A stretch of 64,000 nucleotides of DNA from an uncultured Sunxiuqinia sp. (GCF_963678245.1 NZ_OY782773.1:1-64000); one strand, 5' to 3'; positions 42,201 to 51,758 are shown, counted from the stretch's first letter. Notes: generated by a model from the sequence alone, not told the origin. Numbers and translations are program-made.

Positions 42201-44135
42201 TTAGCGAAATTGGGAAGACTTCGTTTTTACAAACTGTTGGTTATAATTACCACGATTGGTTCTTACCTGAATGAAGTACGAGCCTGTTGCCAGTTGACTC
42301 ACGTTAACTTCAAGATTTCCATTCGTTTGCGATAGAACGGTTCTTCCGTCAAAATCAATAATTTTTACTTGCTCAATTTTCACCTTGTTTGGAAGTGAAA
42401 TGTGTAAAATGTCCGCTACCGGATTTGGGTACAACTTCAGTTGCTTATTACTTAGTTCAACGGTTGATGTTACAACTGAACCTTTGCTGATTAGCCATAA
42501 ATCAGGATCGAATTGAATTGAATCGGGCTTTTCGTTTAGCTCGAAGGTTTGTGGATTGGTTGTTTGATGTAAGCGAACATCCGTGCTGTCACCGTCTTTC
42601 CAGAGCCGTAAAGGCACGTGCATTTCAAAAAGATCAACTGATTCGTCAGATGTGGTTTGGTTGATCGTGACCTTGTATTTACCATTGTCGTCAAAATGAG
42701 CGATGTCGAAACTTGGATATCCTTCGCCATAATACCAATCGTTGAAAAATTTGGTAAGGCTTGTATCACCCACTGTTTCAAGATGCCTGACCAAGTCTTC
42801 CTGCGAGGCAAAACCATACTTAATATCGGGGTCGTTGAAGTAGTTTTGCAATGCTTCAAAAAAAGCGTCGTCACCTAATTCCCAGCGCAGCATGTGCAGC
42901 AAATAAGCTCCTTTTGAATAGGAAAGGCGAGAGCTGAAAACTGTGTTGATGTCAGTGGTATCAGTGAGAAAAACAGAACCATTGGATATTCCGGTTATTC
43001 TGTCAACCTGTTGTTTTTTCCAAGTCATCCAATATTCCTTGTCAATTAAATGCTCATAGCATAATCCGGTGAGGTAGGTAGCAAATCCTTCGTTGAGCCA
43101 AATATCTTGCCAGCTGGCTAATGTGAGGCAATCTCCGAACCACTGGTGTGCCATTTCGTGGGCTACCAAGCCAAAATTAAGGTTGTTCATGAAACTCATG
43201 GTTTGGTGTTCCATACCACCACCCCAGCCAAATTGAGCATGCCCGTACTTTTCATCAGCAAACGGATAGGGTCCAATCAATTCATCAAACAGCTCTATAA
43301 TATCAAGCATATCAGCTGTTCGCTCTTTTGCTGTTTCCAAATATTCCGGGTATACGTAATTTAGGATTTCAATAGAATCTTCCTCTTGTTTCAGATAAAC
43401 TGAAAGTTTTGAGTAGTTCGTCACAGCAATGGCTACCAAGTATGTGACGATCGGATAGTTGTGCTTCCATACCACCGTCGTATTACCGTTCATTGTTGTT
43501 TCAGAAATCAGCTTACCATTGCTGCCTACTTTATTTCCTTCAGGGCAGGTAACCTGAATTTCGATGCTATCAATTTTATCAACCAAGCTTTGTTTGCAGG
43601 GCCACCAAGTCATTGCGGCATAGGGTTCCGAAAGTGTCCAAAGAACTGGGTTTCCACCAAAGGTTATTGACGTTTCGAACGAACCAAATCCCTCAGACGG
43701 AGGAATTGCCTGATACCAAATAGTCAGCGAATCGGTTTGTTGAGGGGGAATTGTTTTGGGAAAAACGATGGTCAGTTGGTTGTTTTCGTGTTTGAAATTC
43801 AACGATTTTTCGTGGTAAAAAATCGAATCAATTTGCATATCGGAATAGGCATCGAAGTTGATGCTACCAAAATCGTCAACCAAGGGATGAAAGTAATTGG
43901 TAATGGCTCCTTCAATTTTACGCACCGCCGGATCGACTCTCCATTGCATGCGTTGGAAAGTCAGATCATAGTTGGCATAATTTGTTGCTTCCTCAAACCG
44001 CATTTTTTTCAACCAACCTTGTTTTTCTTGTCGAGCTATTTTTTCTATAAAATTGGGGTCAGGAGCTCGATTTTGCGCTTGTGTTAACAGCGAGTTTAAT
44101 CCGAAAGTCAATATTAAAAGATACGTTGTCTTCAT
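42201..44135 (-). CDS. M1-family metallopeptidase with type IX secretion C-terminal domain
   Basis: 644-residue secreted aminopeptidase. Signal 1-20; exopeptidase motif GGMEH at 306-310; zinc site HEMAH at 326-330 with Glu349 18 residues on. The last about 75 residues are a T9SS type A sorting domain (LKLYPNPVADILHISLP ... GSYFIQVRTNRG), so the enzyme is exported through the outer membrane and probably anchored at the surface or released. Role: digestion of peptides. Its presence implies a T9SS elsewhere in the genome. Confidence 0.92.
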   Translation of the reverse strand: MKTTYLLILTFGLNSLLTQAQNRAPDPNFIEKIARQEKQGWLKKMRFEEATNYANYDLTFQRMQWRVDPAVRKIEGAITNYFHPLVDDFGSINFDAYSDMQIDSIFYHEKSLNFKHENNQLTIVFPKTIPPQQTDSLTIWYQAIPPSEGFGSFETSITFGGNPVLWTLSEPYAAMTWWPCKQSLVDKIDSIEIQVTCPEGNKVGSNGKLISETTMNGNTTVVWKHNYPIVTYLVAIAVTNYSKLSVYLKQEEDSIEILNYVYPEYLETAKERTADMLDIIELFDELIGPYPFADEKYGHAQFGWGGGMEHQTMSFMNNLNFGLVAHEMAHQWFGDCLTLASWQDIWLNEGFATYLTGLCYEHLIDKEYWMTWKKQQVDRITGISNGSVFLTDTTDINTVFSSRLSYSKGAYLLHMLRWELGDDAFFEALQNYFNDPDIKYGFASQEDLVRHLETVGDTSLTKFFNDWYYGEGYPSFDIAHFDDNGKYKVTINQTTSDESVDLFEMHVPLRLWKDGDSTDVRLHQTTNPQTFELNEKPDSIQFDPDLWLISKGSVVTSTVELSNKQLKLYPNPVADILHISLPNKVKIEQVKIIDFDGRTVLSQTNGNLEVNVSQLATGSYFIQVRTNRGNYNQQFVKTKSSQFR

Positions 44136-44172
44136 TGTACTTTAAATGGTTGCTCCAGACACTTTTTATATT

Positions 44173-45159
44173 CTAGCTTTTCAGAATATCATCGATGCGA
44201 GTAAGTTCATCATCAGAGAATTGAGTTTTATCCAACATTCTGATGTTGTCATCCAGCTGGCTGGTTGAACTAGCTCCGATCAGGACTGAGGTTATGCGCT
44301 TGTCTTTTAAGATCCACGCCAGAGCCATTTGAGCCAAACTCTGCTCTCTTTGCAGCGCAATTTTATTGAGCTTTTGTACTTTGCTGATCGAGGATTCTAC
44401 CATTTCAGGTTTCAGAAAATGAGCCCGGTTGGCTCGCGATCCTTCCGGGACACCATTTAGGTATTTATCGGTAAGCAAACCTTGTGCAAGTGGCGAAAAT
44501 GGAATGCAACCAACGCCCTCTTCTTCCAGGACATCCAGAAGTTTATCTTCGACCCAACGTTCAAACATCGAATATTTGGGCTGATGAATAAGTAGTGGAG
44601 TTCCCAGCTCGCGAAGTATTTTAGCAGCTTTTAGTGTGCGGTTAGCCGGGTAATTTGAAATGCCAACGTATAAAGCTTTTCCTTGCCTTACAGCTTGATT
44701 AAGCGCCATCATTGTTTCTTCCAGTGGAGTTTCCGGATCTGGTCGGTGCGAATAAAAGATGTCTACATAATCCAGGCCCATTCGTTTCAAGCTTTGATCC
44801 AGACTAGCCAACAAGTATTTTCGACTGCCCCAATTGCCGTATGGGCCGGGCCACATATCGTAGCCGGCTTTGGTTGAAATAATCATTTCGTCTCGATAGG
44901 GTTGGAAGTCTTGTTGCATGATCTTGCCAAAGTTTTCCTCGGCTGACCCGTATGGAGGTCCATAGTTGTTTGCCAAATCGAAATGAGTAATTCCTTTGTC
45001 GAAAGCGTGACGCAAAATAGAGCGGCCATTCTCATAAATATCAATTCCTCCGAAGTTGTGCCAAAGGCCAAGCGAAAGGGCAGGCAATTTAAGTCCCGAT
45101 TTTCCACATCGTTTGTACTCTATCGAGTTATACCGGTTGTTGTCAGCTATATAGGTCAT
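44173..45159 (-). CDS. Aldo/keto reductase of the YghZ (L-glyceraldehyde 3-phosphate reductase) group
   Basis: 328 residues with an intact AKR tetrad: Asp and Tyr in DLANNYGPPYGSAEENFG, Lys in IISTKAGYDM and His in IFYSHRPDPETPLEET. The GPYGNWGSRKYLLASLDQSLKRMGLDYVD stretch and the GIDIYENGRSILRHAFDKGITHFD opening are those of the AKR14/YghZ branch, which reduces L-glyceraldehyde 3-phosphate and methylglyoxal. Possibly aldehyde detoxification. Also called Kv-beta-like by domain searches. Confidence 0.85.
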   Translation of the reverse strand: MTYIADNNRYNSIEYKRCGKSGLKLPALSLGLWHNFGGIDIYENGRSILRHAFDKGITHFDLANNYGPPYGSAEENFGKIMQQDFQPYRDEMIISTKAGYDMWPGPYGNWGSRKYLLASLDQSLKRMGLDYVDIFYSHRPDPETPLEETMMALNQAVRQGKALYVGISNYPANRTLKAAKILRELGTPLLIHQPKYSMFERWVEDKLLDVLEEEGVGCIPFSPLAQGLLTDKYLNGVPEGSRANRAHFLKPEMVESSISKVQKLNKIALQREQSLAQMALAWILKDKRITSVLIGASSTSQLDDNIRMLDKTQFSDDELTRIDDILKS

Positions 45160-45225
45160 GAATTGTACGTTATGTCTGATTTGAGATAACCGAATTTACG
45201 AAATATTTTACCAATACGAAATTGA

Positions 45226-45720
45226 TTAGATCAGCATTTTTAAATAGCTATTCTCAGAAAGCTGAAGGTTTCGATAGTCCATTCCTGAGATCAACATTAA
45301 GCCGGGGCGTTTTCCTTTTTCGAGGCTCCCGACTTCCTTTTCAAGCTTAATGGACTTGGCTGCATCAAGCGTGAAAATTCTGATTAGCTCGTCAAGTGTT
45401 ATTTGTATATTTTCACGTTGAATCGCTTTAATCCACGACAAAATATCTTTTTCGGTATTGAGTCTTTCCGGCTTCAGGTGATTATATTTCTGCAACAAAG
45501 GAAATTTTCTAAAAAAACGCTCATCTTCAAATTCGTGAAAAACATTTACAAATGCGGGACAAATAATTCCGTTATGAAACTCCATGCCTTCTTGCTCGCT
45601 CAGTCCATTAACGGGATGAATTAATTCGAGAATCAAGCCGCTTGAATCGACTTTGATTATTCCTTTTGCAATTGGGTTTCTGTTGCCAGGAAACAGGTAG
45701 TGAGCGGCATATTTTCTCAT
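45226..45720 (-). CDS. Amidohydrolase relative without a catalytic barrel
   Basis: 164 residues. The first about 60 (IIKVDSSGLILELIHP, NGIICPAFVNVFHEFE) match the N-terminal beta-sandwich and the GlvCPGFVNxHxH strand of guanine-deaminase/SsnA-type amidohydrolases, but both metal histidines are altered (VFHEFE). The last about 60 (LDELIRIFTLDAAKSIKLEKEVGSLEKGKRPGLMLI) match the C-terminal sandwich. The roughly 250-residue barrel between them is replaced by about 45 residues. So it cannot be an ordinary hydrolase. It overlaps the DUF4296 stop by four bases, which suggests it is still translated. Confidence 0.65.
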   Translation of the reverse strand: MRKYAAHYLFPGNRNPIAKGIIKVDSSGLILELIHPVNGLSEQEGMEFHNGIICPAFVNVFHEFEDERFFRKFPLLQKYNHLKPERLNTEKDILSWIKAIQRENIQITLDELIRIFTLDAAKSIKLEKEVGSLEKGKRPGLMLISGMDYRNLQLSENSYLKMLI

Positions 45721-46103
45721 TTTTCGGGTTGAATGTTTACTTCTTCTTTCTTGTTACTCTCTTCTTGTAGCATCTTCAACCGATCAATGACTTGTTGGTA
45801 AATTCGGGCGTAAATTTTAGGCATGCTGGAGTAATACACCACCGACTCAGCAAAAATTGAGTCTTGCATCTTGTGTTCTTCCAATATTGAAAAATAGAGG
45901 TCTTTCGATTCAAGTTTCGTGGTGTCGCCAGCATACCGAAATTTTTCGGAGTATGCTTCACCAAGATGAATGTCGTAAAGTATATCGACCATTTTTTCTT
46001 CGCTCACCAGATTGTCAGGCTTTGGGTAGCCTTTTTTTTCTTTACAGGCAAAACTCCCGAAAGTCAATAATAAAACAAAAAAATAGAAGGTTATTCGTTG
46101 CAT
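45717..46103 (-). CDS. DUF4296 lipoprotein
   Basis: 128 residues from ATG 46103 with lipobox SFAC; the frame extends to 46145 without a signal. The family motif is the N-terminal ILYDIHLGEAYSE preceded by LVSEEKMVDIL, and a Ser/Tyr-rich SVVYYSSMPKIYARIYQQVIDRL. A Bacteroidota-specific family of unknown role, usually beside this same barrel-less amidohydrolase gene or a real amidohydrolase. Likely faces the periplasm. Confidence 0.85.
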   Translation of the reverse strand: MQRITFYFFVLLLTFGSFACKEKKGYPKPDNLVSEEKMVDILYDIHLGEAYSEKFRYAGDTTKLESKDLYFSILEEHKMQDSIFAESVVYYSSMPKIYARIYQQVIDRLKMLQEESNKKEEVNIQPEK

Positions 46104-46123
46104 GTTTTTCTTTAATAGCTTGA

Positions 46124-46131
46124 CAAAGTTA
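46124..46131 (-). promoter_or_regulatory. -7 box candidate for DUF4296
   Basis: TAACTTTG on the minus strand, matching TAnnTTTG, 21 bases before ATG 46103. No clear -33 TTG. Confidence 0.35.
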
Positions 46132-46199
46132 GAATTCCCTTTCATTTTTTGGATAGCTTATATTGGGAAAAGATTAAAATTATGAAAAAGTATCGGCTT

Positions 46200-47564
46200 T
46201 TAGTTTTTCTGAAAAAGCTTTTTGAAGAAATCATCGACCCGATTTACTTCTTCGATTTGAATTTTAAATTTACTTAGGTTGAGGCTTTTACCGTTTTGGG
46301 GGATGAATATTTTTTGCATTCCCAGTTTTTCGGCTTCAGCGATGCGTTGTTCCAGTCGGTTCACAGCTCTAATTTCGCCAGATAGCCCAACTTCCCCGGT
46401 GAAACAAAGTTTCTTATCGATGGCTAAATCGAAGTTGGACGATAGAATGGCAGAGATCACCGCCAGATCGATTGCCGGGTCGTCAACTTTAATACCTCCG
46501 GCAATATTGAGAAACACATCTTTGGAAGCCAGTTTAAAACCTGCGCGTTTTTCCAATACTGCCAGTAGCATATTCAGTCGGCGTAGGTCAAAGCCGGTGG
46601 ATGAGCGTTGCGGTGTTCCATAGGCGGCAGTGCTAACCAACGATTGGATTTCAATCAGCAAAGGGCGATTTCCTTCAATGGCTCCGGAAATAGCCGTTCC
46701 ACTCAGCCCTTCGTGGTCGCGGTTTATGAGTAACTCTGATGGATTGCTGACTTCGCGCATCCCTTCATTATTCATCTCAAAAATACCCAGTTCGCTGGTG
46801 GATCCAAAGCGGTTTTTTATTGATCTTAGTATTCGATAGAGGTATTGATTTTCACCCTCAAACTGCAAAACGGTATCTACCATGTGTTCCAACACCTTGG
46901 GGCCTGCCAAGCTTCCTTCCTTGGTGATGTGCCCGATTAATATGGCTGGAATTTGGCGTTCTTTGGAGAACTTGAGAATGGCGTTGGTGCACTCGCGGAT
47001 CTGGCTGACTGATCCGGGCGATGACTCAATATGTGCTGTTGCTACTGTTTGGATGGAGTCGATGATCAGTACTTCCGGCTCCAGATGTTCACAATGTGTC
47101 AGGATATTCTCTAATGATGTTTCGCTTAAAAAATAGCAGTTATCGTTTTCGCGCTTTAGTCGGTTGGCACGAATTTTAATTTGCTGAATGCTTTCTTCGC
47201 CTGAAACGTATAAGATTTTCTTCGATTTTAAATCAAGGGCAACTTGCAAAACCAGCGTCGATTTCCCAATGCCGGGTTCGCCACCAACCAAAACCAATGA
47301 GCCGGGAACCAGGCCACCACCCAATACACGGTTCAGCTCTCGGTTACAGCAATCAATTCGTTGGGTTTGCTCTGTTCTGACTTCATTTAGCTTTTGCGGT
47401 TTTGAGCCGCTTGCAGTTCGCGAACTTAGCGGGCTTTTTGTTTCTTTCACCACTGCTTCTTCAACAAAAGTGTTCCACTCGCCACAGTTGGTGCAGCGTC
47501 CCACCCATTTGGGCGATTGGCTTCCACAGTTTTGACAAACGTGAACCGTTTTTACTTTAGCCAT
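46200..47564 (-). CDS. radA: DNA repair protein RadA
   Basis: 454-residue RecA-related branch-migration helicase. Zinc ribbon CQNCGSQSPKWVGRCTNC at residues 10-27, Walker A GGEPGIGKST, the RadA-specific KNRFG motif (SIKNRFGSTSE), then a C-terminal Lon-like domain (GGIKVDDPAIDLAVISAILSS, GEVGLSGEIRAVNRLEQRI). Complete and typical. The next gene upstream, rfaE2, ends 2 bases before its start, so the two are probably co-transcribed. Confidence 0.96.
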   Translation of the reverse strand: MAKVKTVHVCQNCGSQSPKWVGRCTNCGEWNTFVEEAVVKETKSPLSSRTASGSKPQKLNEVRTEQTQRIDCCNRELNRVLGGGLVPGSLVLVGGEPGIGKSTLVLQVALDLKSKKILYVSGEESIQQIKIRANRLKRENDNCYFLSETSLENILTHCEHLEPEVLIIDSIQTVATAHIESSPGSVSQIRECTNAILKFSKERQIPAILIGHITKEGSLAGPKVLEHMVDTVLQFEGENQYLYRILRSIKNRFGSTSELGIFEMNNEGMREVSNPSELLINRDHEGLSGTAISGAIEGNRPLLIEIQSLVSTAAYGTPQRSSTGFDLRRLNMLLAVLEKRAGFKLASKDVFLNIAGGIKVDDPAIDLAVISAILSSNFDLAIDKKLCFTGEVGLSGEIRAVNRLEQRIAEAEKLGMQKIFIPQNGKSLNLSKFKIQIEEVNRVDDFFKKLFQKN

Positions 47565-47566
47565 GG

Positions 47567-48052
47567 TCAGAGTTTTTTTATTTTTTCGATTAATGCGGAA
47601 GTGGAAAGTCCGTCGGTGAGCTCTATTCGTTCTACTTTTCCTCCGCGGGCCAGCACCACATCGTGTCCGGCAATTTCTTCAATGCTATATTCATTTCCTT
47701 TCACTAACACATCGGGCTGAATGGCTTTGATGAGTTCGTAGGGGGTTTCTTCGTCAAAGAGAACTACGGCGTCAACCATTTGCAGCGAAGCCATCAGGAT
47801 GGCTCGCGACTCTTCATCGACGAGGGGACGTGTTTCGCCCTTTAGTAATTTGACCGAATGATCGGTGTTGAGACCAATAATCAATTTGTCGCCAAATTTG
47901 GCAGATTTCACTAAAGAGTCAATATGTCCGCGATGAACCAAGTCAAAGCATCCGTTGGTGAAAACAAGCTTTTGATTTGTTGTTTTCCAAGATTTTAGCG
48001 TGTTGAAAAATTCGTCGAAAGAGTGATGGATTTTACCCGTAATTTCATTCAT
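47567..48052 (-). CDS. rfaE2: D-glycero-beta-D-manno-heptose 1-phosphate adenylyltransferase
   Basis: 161-residue single-domain nucleotidyltransferase equal to the C-terminal half of HldE. Nucleotide-binding FTNGCFDLVHRGHIDSL, then LKGETRPLVDEESRA, ALVKGNEYSIEEIAGHDVVLARGGKVERI-like segment and STSALI. It makes ADP-heptose for the inner core of lipopolysaccharide. The kinase half (rfaE1) is elsewhere. It sits between radA and panD. Confidence 0.92.
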   Translation of the reverse strand: MNEITGKIHHSFDEFFNTLKSWKTTNQKLVFTNGCFDLVHRGHIDSLVKSAKFGDKLIIGLNTDHSVKLLKGETRPLVDEESRAILMASLQMVDAVVLFDEETPYELIKAIQPDVLVKGNEYSIEEIAGHDVVLARGGKVERIELTDGLSTSALIEKIKKL

Positions 48053-48084
48053 GATTTGTCTGAAGGATATTCAGTAAAAATAAG

Positions 48085-48121
48085 AAAACCCCAAAGCTAA
48101 AAAAAGCCTTGAGGTTTAAAA
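48085..48121 (-). terminator. Terminator candidate after panD
   Basis: On the minus strand, AAACCTCAAGGCT pairs (two mismatches) with AGCTTTGGGGTTT around a T7 loop, followed by a T-rich stretch. It ends the panC-panD transcript, 18 bases past the panD stop. Confidence 0.6.
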
Positions 48122-48138
48122 TATGACTATTAACTCTT

Positions 48139-48489
48139 TTAAACGAGTTTATTGGTCTCAATGTCGGGGAAAACCAAGCTGGGTTTAAATGTTTTAGCTT
48201 CTTCAAAATCCATGGTTGCATACGAAATAATGATAACGACGTCGCCAACGGCAACTTTGCGCGCTGCCGGACCGTTCAGGCAAATAACACCCGAATCTCG
48301 TTTACCTTTGATTACGTAGGTTTCCAAACGCTCTCCATTGTTAATGTTTACTACCTGAACCTTTTCATTTTCAATAAGATTTGCAGCATCCATTAAATCT
48401 TCATCAATTGTGATACTTCCAACGTACTGCAGGTTCGCTTCAGTAACACTTACCTTATGTATTTTCGATTTACAAACTTCAATAAACAT
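48139..48489 (-). CDS. panD: Aspartate 1-decarboxylase
   Basis: 116 residues; pyruvoyl enzyme making beta-alanine for pantothenate. The self-cleavage site Gly24-Ser25 lies in YVGSITID as in E. coli; also [32 protein letters not shown]. Second gene of a panC-panD pair, 11 bases from panC. Together they make pantothenate from aspartate and pantoate. Confidence 0.97.
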   Translation of the reverse strand: MFIEVCKSKIHKVSVTEANLQYVGSITIDEDLMDAANLIENEKVQVVNINNGERLETYVIKGKRDSGVICLNGPAARKVAVGDVVIIISYATMDFEEAKTFKPSLVFPDIETNKLV

Positions 48490-48500
48490 GTTGTAATTTT

Positions 48501-49343
48501 TTATTCAAACACAATATTGTCAATTAACCTAACCTCTCCACACTGAACAGCTATGCATCCAACTTTGTTTAGCGGGCTGTTCCAATCGTTGATTGTATTA
48601 AGTTGTTCATCGTCAGATATTTCAAAGTATTCTTCTTCCAGAAATTCATTCTGATTAATTGTTTCTGTAACCCACCTTTTAAGTTCTTTTACGCTCATAA
48701 TGTGAGCTTTGTTCCGAGCTTCACATAGCGTTTTATAAATATGTGAGGCATTATGTCTTTGTTCTTCTGTAAGCCTTTGGTTTCGAGAACTCATAGCTAA
48801 TCCATCGTTTTCACGGACAATTGGACAAGGCACAATTTCAATGGGCAAATTTAACTGTTTTACCAGAGCTTTTATAATTACCAGCTGTTGAAAGTCCTTC
48901 AACCCAAAAAAAGCTTTGTCTGGTTTTACGATTTCAAAAAGCTTGCTTACAACCTGTGCTACACCGTTGAAGTGCCCCGGCCGAAACTGACCTTCCATAA
49001 CTGTTTCAAGCTGTCCGAAATTAAACTGTCGCTTGTCTTCCTCAGGATACATCGTATTAGTATCAGGCGAAAACACTAAATTACAGGAAGTTTTATCCAG
49101 TAATTTTAAATCTCTTTCCAGAGTTCTCGGATAATTAATTAAATCTTTTTTATCATTGAATTGAGTGGGGTTCACAAAGATGCTAACAATCACATAGTTT
49201 GACTGTTGTGTGGCTGTTTCAACCAATGAAATATGTCCATTGTGTAAAGCACCCATCGTAGGAACAAAACCAATCGTTTTGCCCTCTTTTTTCTCTTGAT
49301 CAATGATCGCTTGCAATTCTGTTATTTCCTTTACAACCAGCAT
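48501..49343 (-). CDS. panC: Pantothenate synthetase
   Basis: 280 residues, joins pantoate and beta-alanine with ATP. HIGH motif in [16 protein letters not shown], the [13 protein letters not shown] segment, [46 protein letters not shown] (KMSKS-like). Complete. Divergent from the starch-synthase-like gene; the intergenic region (49344-49497) holds promoters on both strands. Confidence 0.97.
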   Translation of the reverse strand: MLVVKEITELQAIIDQEKKEGKTIGFVPTMGALHNGHISLVETATQQSNYVIVSIFVNPTQFNDKKDLINYPRTLERDLKLLDKTSCNLVFSPDTNTMYPEEDKRQFNFGQLETVMEGQFRPGHFNGVAQVVSKLFEIVKPDKAFFGLKDFQQLVIIKALVKQLNLPIEIVPCPIVRENDGLAMSSRNQRLTEEQRHNASHIYKTLCEARNKAHIMSVKELKRWVTETINQNEFLEEEYFEISDDEQLNTINDWNSPLNKVGCIAVQCGEVRLIDNIVFE

Positions 49344-49364
49344 ACAGCAATAAAATTAACGGTG

Positions 49365-49372
49365 CAAAAGTA
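49365..49372 (-). promoter_or_regulatory. -7 box candidate for panCD
   Basis: TACTTTTG on the minus strand, 22 bases before the panC ATG. No -33 TTG at normal spacing was seen. Confidence 0.4.
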
Positions 49373-49441
49373 AATAAATAATTCAAAACATAGGATAGTC
49401 GACTTCTTAAGTTTTTTTAAGAGTCAGGTAATGGTATAAAA

Positions 49442-49472
49442 TTGAATGTTAGCGATATTTTTACTAATTTTG
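49442..49472 (+). promoter_or_regulatory. Promoter for the starch-synthase-like gene
   Basis: TTG (49442-49444), 20-base spacer, TAATTTTG (49465-49472), 26 bases before the ATG at 49498: one of the best matches to the Bacteroidota promoter consensus in the window. Confidence 0.6.
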
Positions 49473-49497
49473 CACAATCAAATTCATCAAATTTTCA

Positions 49498-50301
49498 ATG
49501 GAAAAGAAAAGAGTACTATTTATCTCTCAGGAAATTACACCCTACCTCCCAGAATCAGAAATGTCGGTAAAATCCAGGTATCTGCCTCAGGGGATACAGG
49601 AAAAAGGTCGCGAGATTCGGACATTTATGCCAAGGTATGGTAGCGTTAATGAACGTAGAAATCAATTACATGAAGTCATTCGTTTATCTGGAATGAACTT
49701 GGTAATTAATGATGCAGATCACCCACTTATTATTAAGGTAGCGTCTATTCAGGCGGCTCGAATGCAGGTTTATTTTATTGATAATGAGGACTATTTTCAT
49801 CGAAAGGAGATTCTGAAAGATAAAAAAGGGAAAGAATTTGAAGACAATGACGAACGTGCTGTTTTTTTTGCCCGTGGCGTGTTGGAAACCGTGATTAAAC
49901 TTCGCTGGGCTCCCGATATCATTCATTGTCATGGATGGCTGGCCTCTCTGGTTCCTCTCTATATTAAGAAAGCGTATCATAACGATCCGTTATTCGCCAA
50001 CTCAAAAGTTGTTTACTCGCTATACAATGAAAACTTTAAGAATTCGTTAAGTCCAAATACAAAGCATAATGTTTTGTTGGATGGTGTAGCCGAGGAAGAT
50101 CTTAAACTCCTTGATGAGCCAACCTATGAGAACATGTCAAAACTTGGAATTGAATATGCAGATGCTGTTATTCAAGGCAGTGATGAAATTGATCCAAATT
50201 TGGCCGCGTACGTTCAGGACAAAAACAAATTATTTTTAAATTATCAGTCTGAAGAGACTTACATCGATGCCTATAACGATTTTTACGATAAGGTGCTGTA
50301 A
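49498..50301 (+). CDS. Glycogen/starch synthase N-terminal-domain protein (GT5 half)
   Basis: 267 residues corresponding only to the N-terminal Rossmann half of GlgA-type enzymes: VLFISQEITPYLPESEMS (position of the ADP-glucose-binding KTGGL loop, here not present), GREIRTFMPRYGSVNER, VYFIDNEDYFHRK, DIIHCHGWLASLVPLYIK. The C-terminal nucleotide-binding half with the catalytic Glu is missing, and the stop is natural, followed by another gene. The same short form sits beside panC and DUF4270 in other Bacteroidota, as far as I recall, so it is unlikely to be a recent truncation. Full synthase activity is not expected. Confidence 0.82.
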   Translation: MEKKRVLFISQEITPYLPESEMSVKSRYLPQGIQEKGREIRTFMPRYGSVNERRNQLHEVIRLSGMNLVINDADHPLIIKVASIQAARMQVYFIDNEDYFHRKEILKDKKGKEFEDNDERAVFFARGVLETVIKLRWAPDIIHCHGWLASLVPLYIKKAYHNDPLFANSKVVYSLYNENFKNSLSPNTKHNVLLDGVAEEDLKLLDEPTYENMSKLGIEYADAVIQGSDEIDPNLAAYVQDKNKLFLNYQSEETYIDAYNDFYDKVL

Positions 50302-50330
50302 GTTTTCAAGAGCTGAAAAACAATGGTTAC

Positions 50331-51716
50331 GTGAATAGGAAACAGATAGAACCAGTAAAGCTGGCCGTAGCTTTTATGCTATTGGCTTTTGCACTGTGGA
50401 ATTGTAAGGACGATCCGAATGGAACAGGGATGGAGCTTTTGCCCGGATCTGATTTAAAAACAGTTGGACAGAGTGTCGATAGCGAATCAATAGAAGCGTT
50501 TACTGAAAAAGATGGTCTACTGAAGACCGATGAGCCAAACTACAATGTTTTTGGTACATTCAACGATCCGGTTTTTGGAAAAACAACTGCAGACATGGCG
50601 TTTCATGTTCGGCTTCCCGGATATCCTGGTTATGCCGATACATTACAGCTTGATTCTGTCGTTTTATATCTTTTGTATAAAGAGTTTTATGGCGATACCA
50701 TAACAACTCAAAGTCTGAAAGTATATAGGCTTCAAGAAGATATTTACATTGATACTTTGTCGGATGCAGGAGCAAGTGATTACTCCTATTACCAAGATGT
50801 TGATTTGAAATCGTTGACATTTTCAACTCCTGTAGGAGAGCTGGATTTCATTCCAAAACTTGAATTGGACTCTACTGGTACAGATACACTTGTTCAGGAA
50901 TTGGCAATCAGGTTGGATGATAGCGTAGCAGAGGAATTGTACAATGCCGATTCTATTCAAATGGTTAACAACGACACCTTTTTAGATTTTTTTAAAGGAT
51001 TTTATGTTGAGCCACAGGATATCGAAGACGGGGGAGGGTTAGTTCGAATTTCAACTCTCTCTCCGGGATCTAATTTAACGCTTTTTTATAGTGATCATGA
51101 GGCAGAAACAGACACCCTGATCAAGCAATATACTTTTAGTTACAGAATCAATTCAAGTTCTGCTCGTATCAGCAGTTTTACGCACGATTATTCAGGCACC
51201 GCATTTGCTGATCAACTGGGTACGAATCAAAGCGAACCCGACAGCTTGATCTATTTACAAACACTTGGTGGGCTGAGGGCGAAAATTAATATTCCAAATT
51301 TAGATGATTGGAAAGATTCCGTTCAATACGGGGATTACGTCATCAATAAAGCTCAATTGATATTTCAGGTAGATACATTAGCTTCGGATTTTCATGAGTA
51401 TTCTGTTCCACCTAAGCTAGCCCTCTATGCAATAAATGCAGATTATCAGCCAGATGATGATAAATATTTATACTTGCCGTATGATTATGGTGTGTCCCCG
51501 AATTTGTATGGAGGCTTTTTTTATGCGGAAGATGCGACCTATAGATTCAATATCACGAATCATTTGCAAGCAATCCTCGAAAATGAAGAGGTTGGAAATA
51601 ATGGATTTTATCTTTCTACTCTTTATCAAAATGAACAGACGCGAAGGGTCGTTTTGAAAGGTTCAACTAGTCATGTTGGAATTCGTTTGGGAGTGACTTA
51701 TACAAAATTGAATTAG
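50331..51716 (+). CDS. DUF4270 lipoprotein
   Basis: 461 residues, GTG start, signal with cysteine in LWNC at residue 25. DUF4270 marks: GMELLPGSDLKTV, DGLLKTDEPNYNVFGTFNDPVFGKTTADMAF, QLDSVVLYLLYKEFYGD. Beta-rich, Asp-rich, ends with VGIRLGVTYTKLN. Probably an outer-membrane lipoprotein exposed to the surface or periplasm. It sits between the starch-synthase half and glmS. Confidence 0.87.
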   Translation: MNRKQIEPVKLAVAFMLLAFALWNCKDDPNGTGMELLPGSDLKTVGQSVDSESIEAFTEKDGLLKTDEPNYNVFGTFNDPVFGKTTADMAFHVRLPGYPGYADTLQLDSVVLYLLYKEFYGDTITTQSLKVYRLQEDIYIDTLSDAGASDYSYYQDVDLKSLTFSTPVGELDFIPKLELDSTGTDTLVQELAIRLDDSVAEELYNADSIQMVNNDTFLDFFKGFYVEPQDIEDGGGLVRISTLSPGSNLTLFYSDHEAETDTLIKQYTFSYRINSSSARISSFTHDYSGTAFADQLGTNQSEPDSLIYLQTLGGLRAKINIPNLDDWKDSVQYGDYVINKAQLIFQVDTLASDFHEYSVPPKLALYAINADYQPDDDKYLYLPYDYGVSPNLYGGFFYAEDATYRFNITNHLQAILENEEVGNNGFYLSTLYQNEQTRRVVLKGSTSHVGIRLGVTYTKLN

Positions 51717-51758
51717 CGCTTACTGATCGGTTCCACCGAAAAATTAACAGAAACAAAT

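Noticed and set aside
51717-51758. Possible glmS ribozyme before glmS
   Set aside because: The leader is only 42 bases, too short for the ribozyme core, and none of its conserved sequence was seen.
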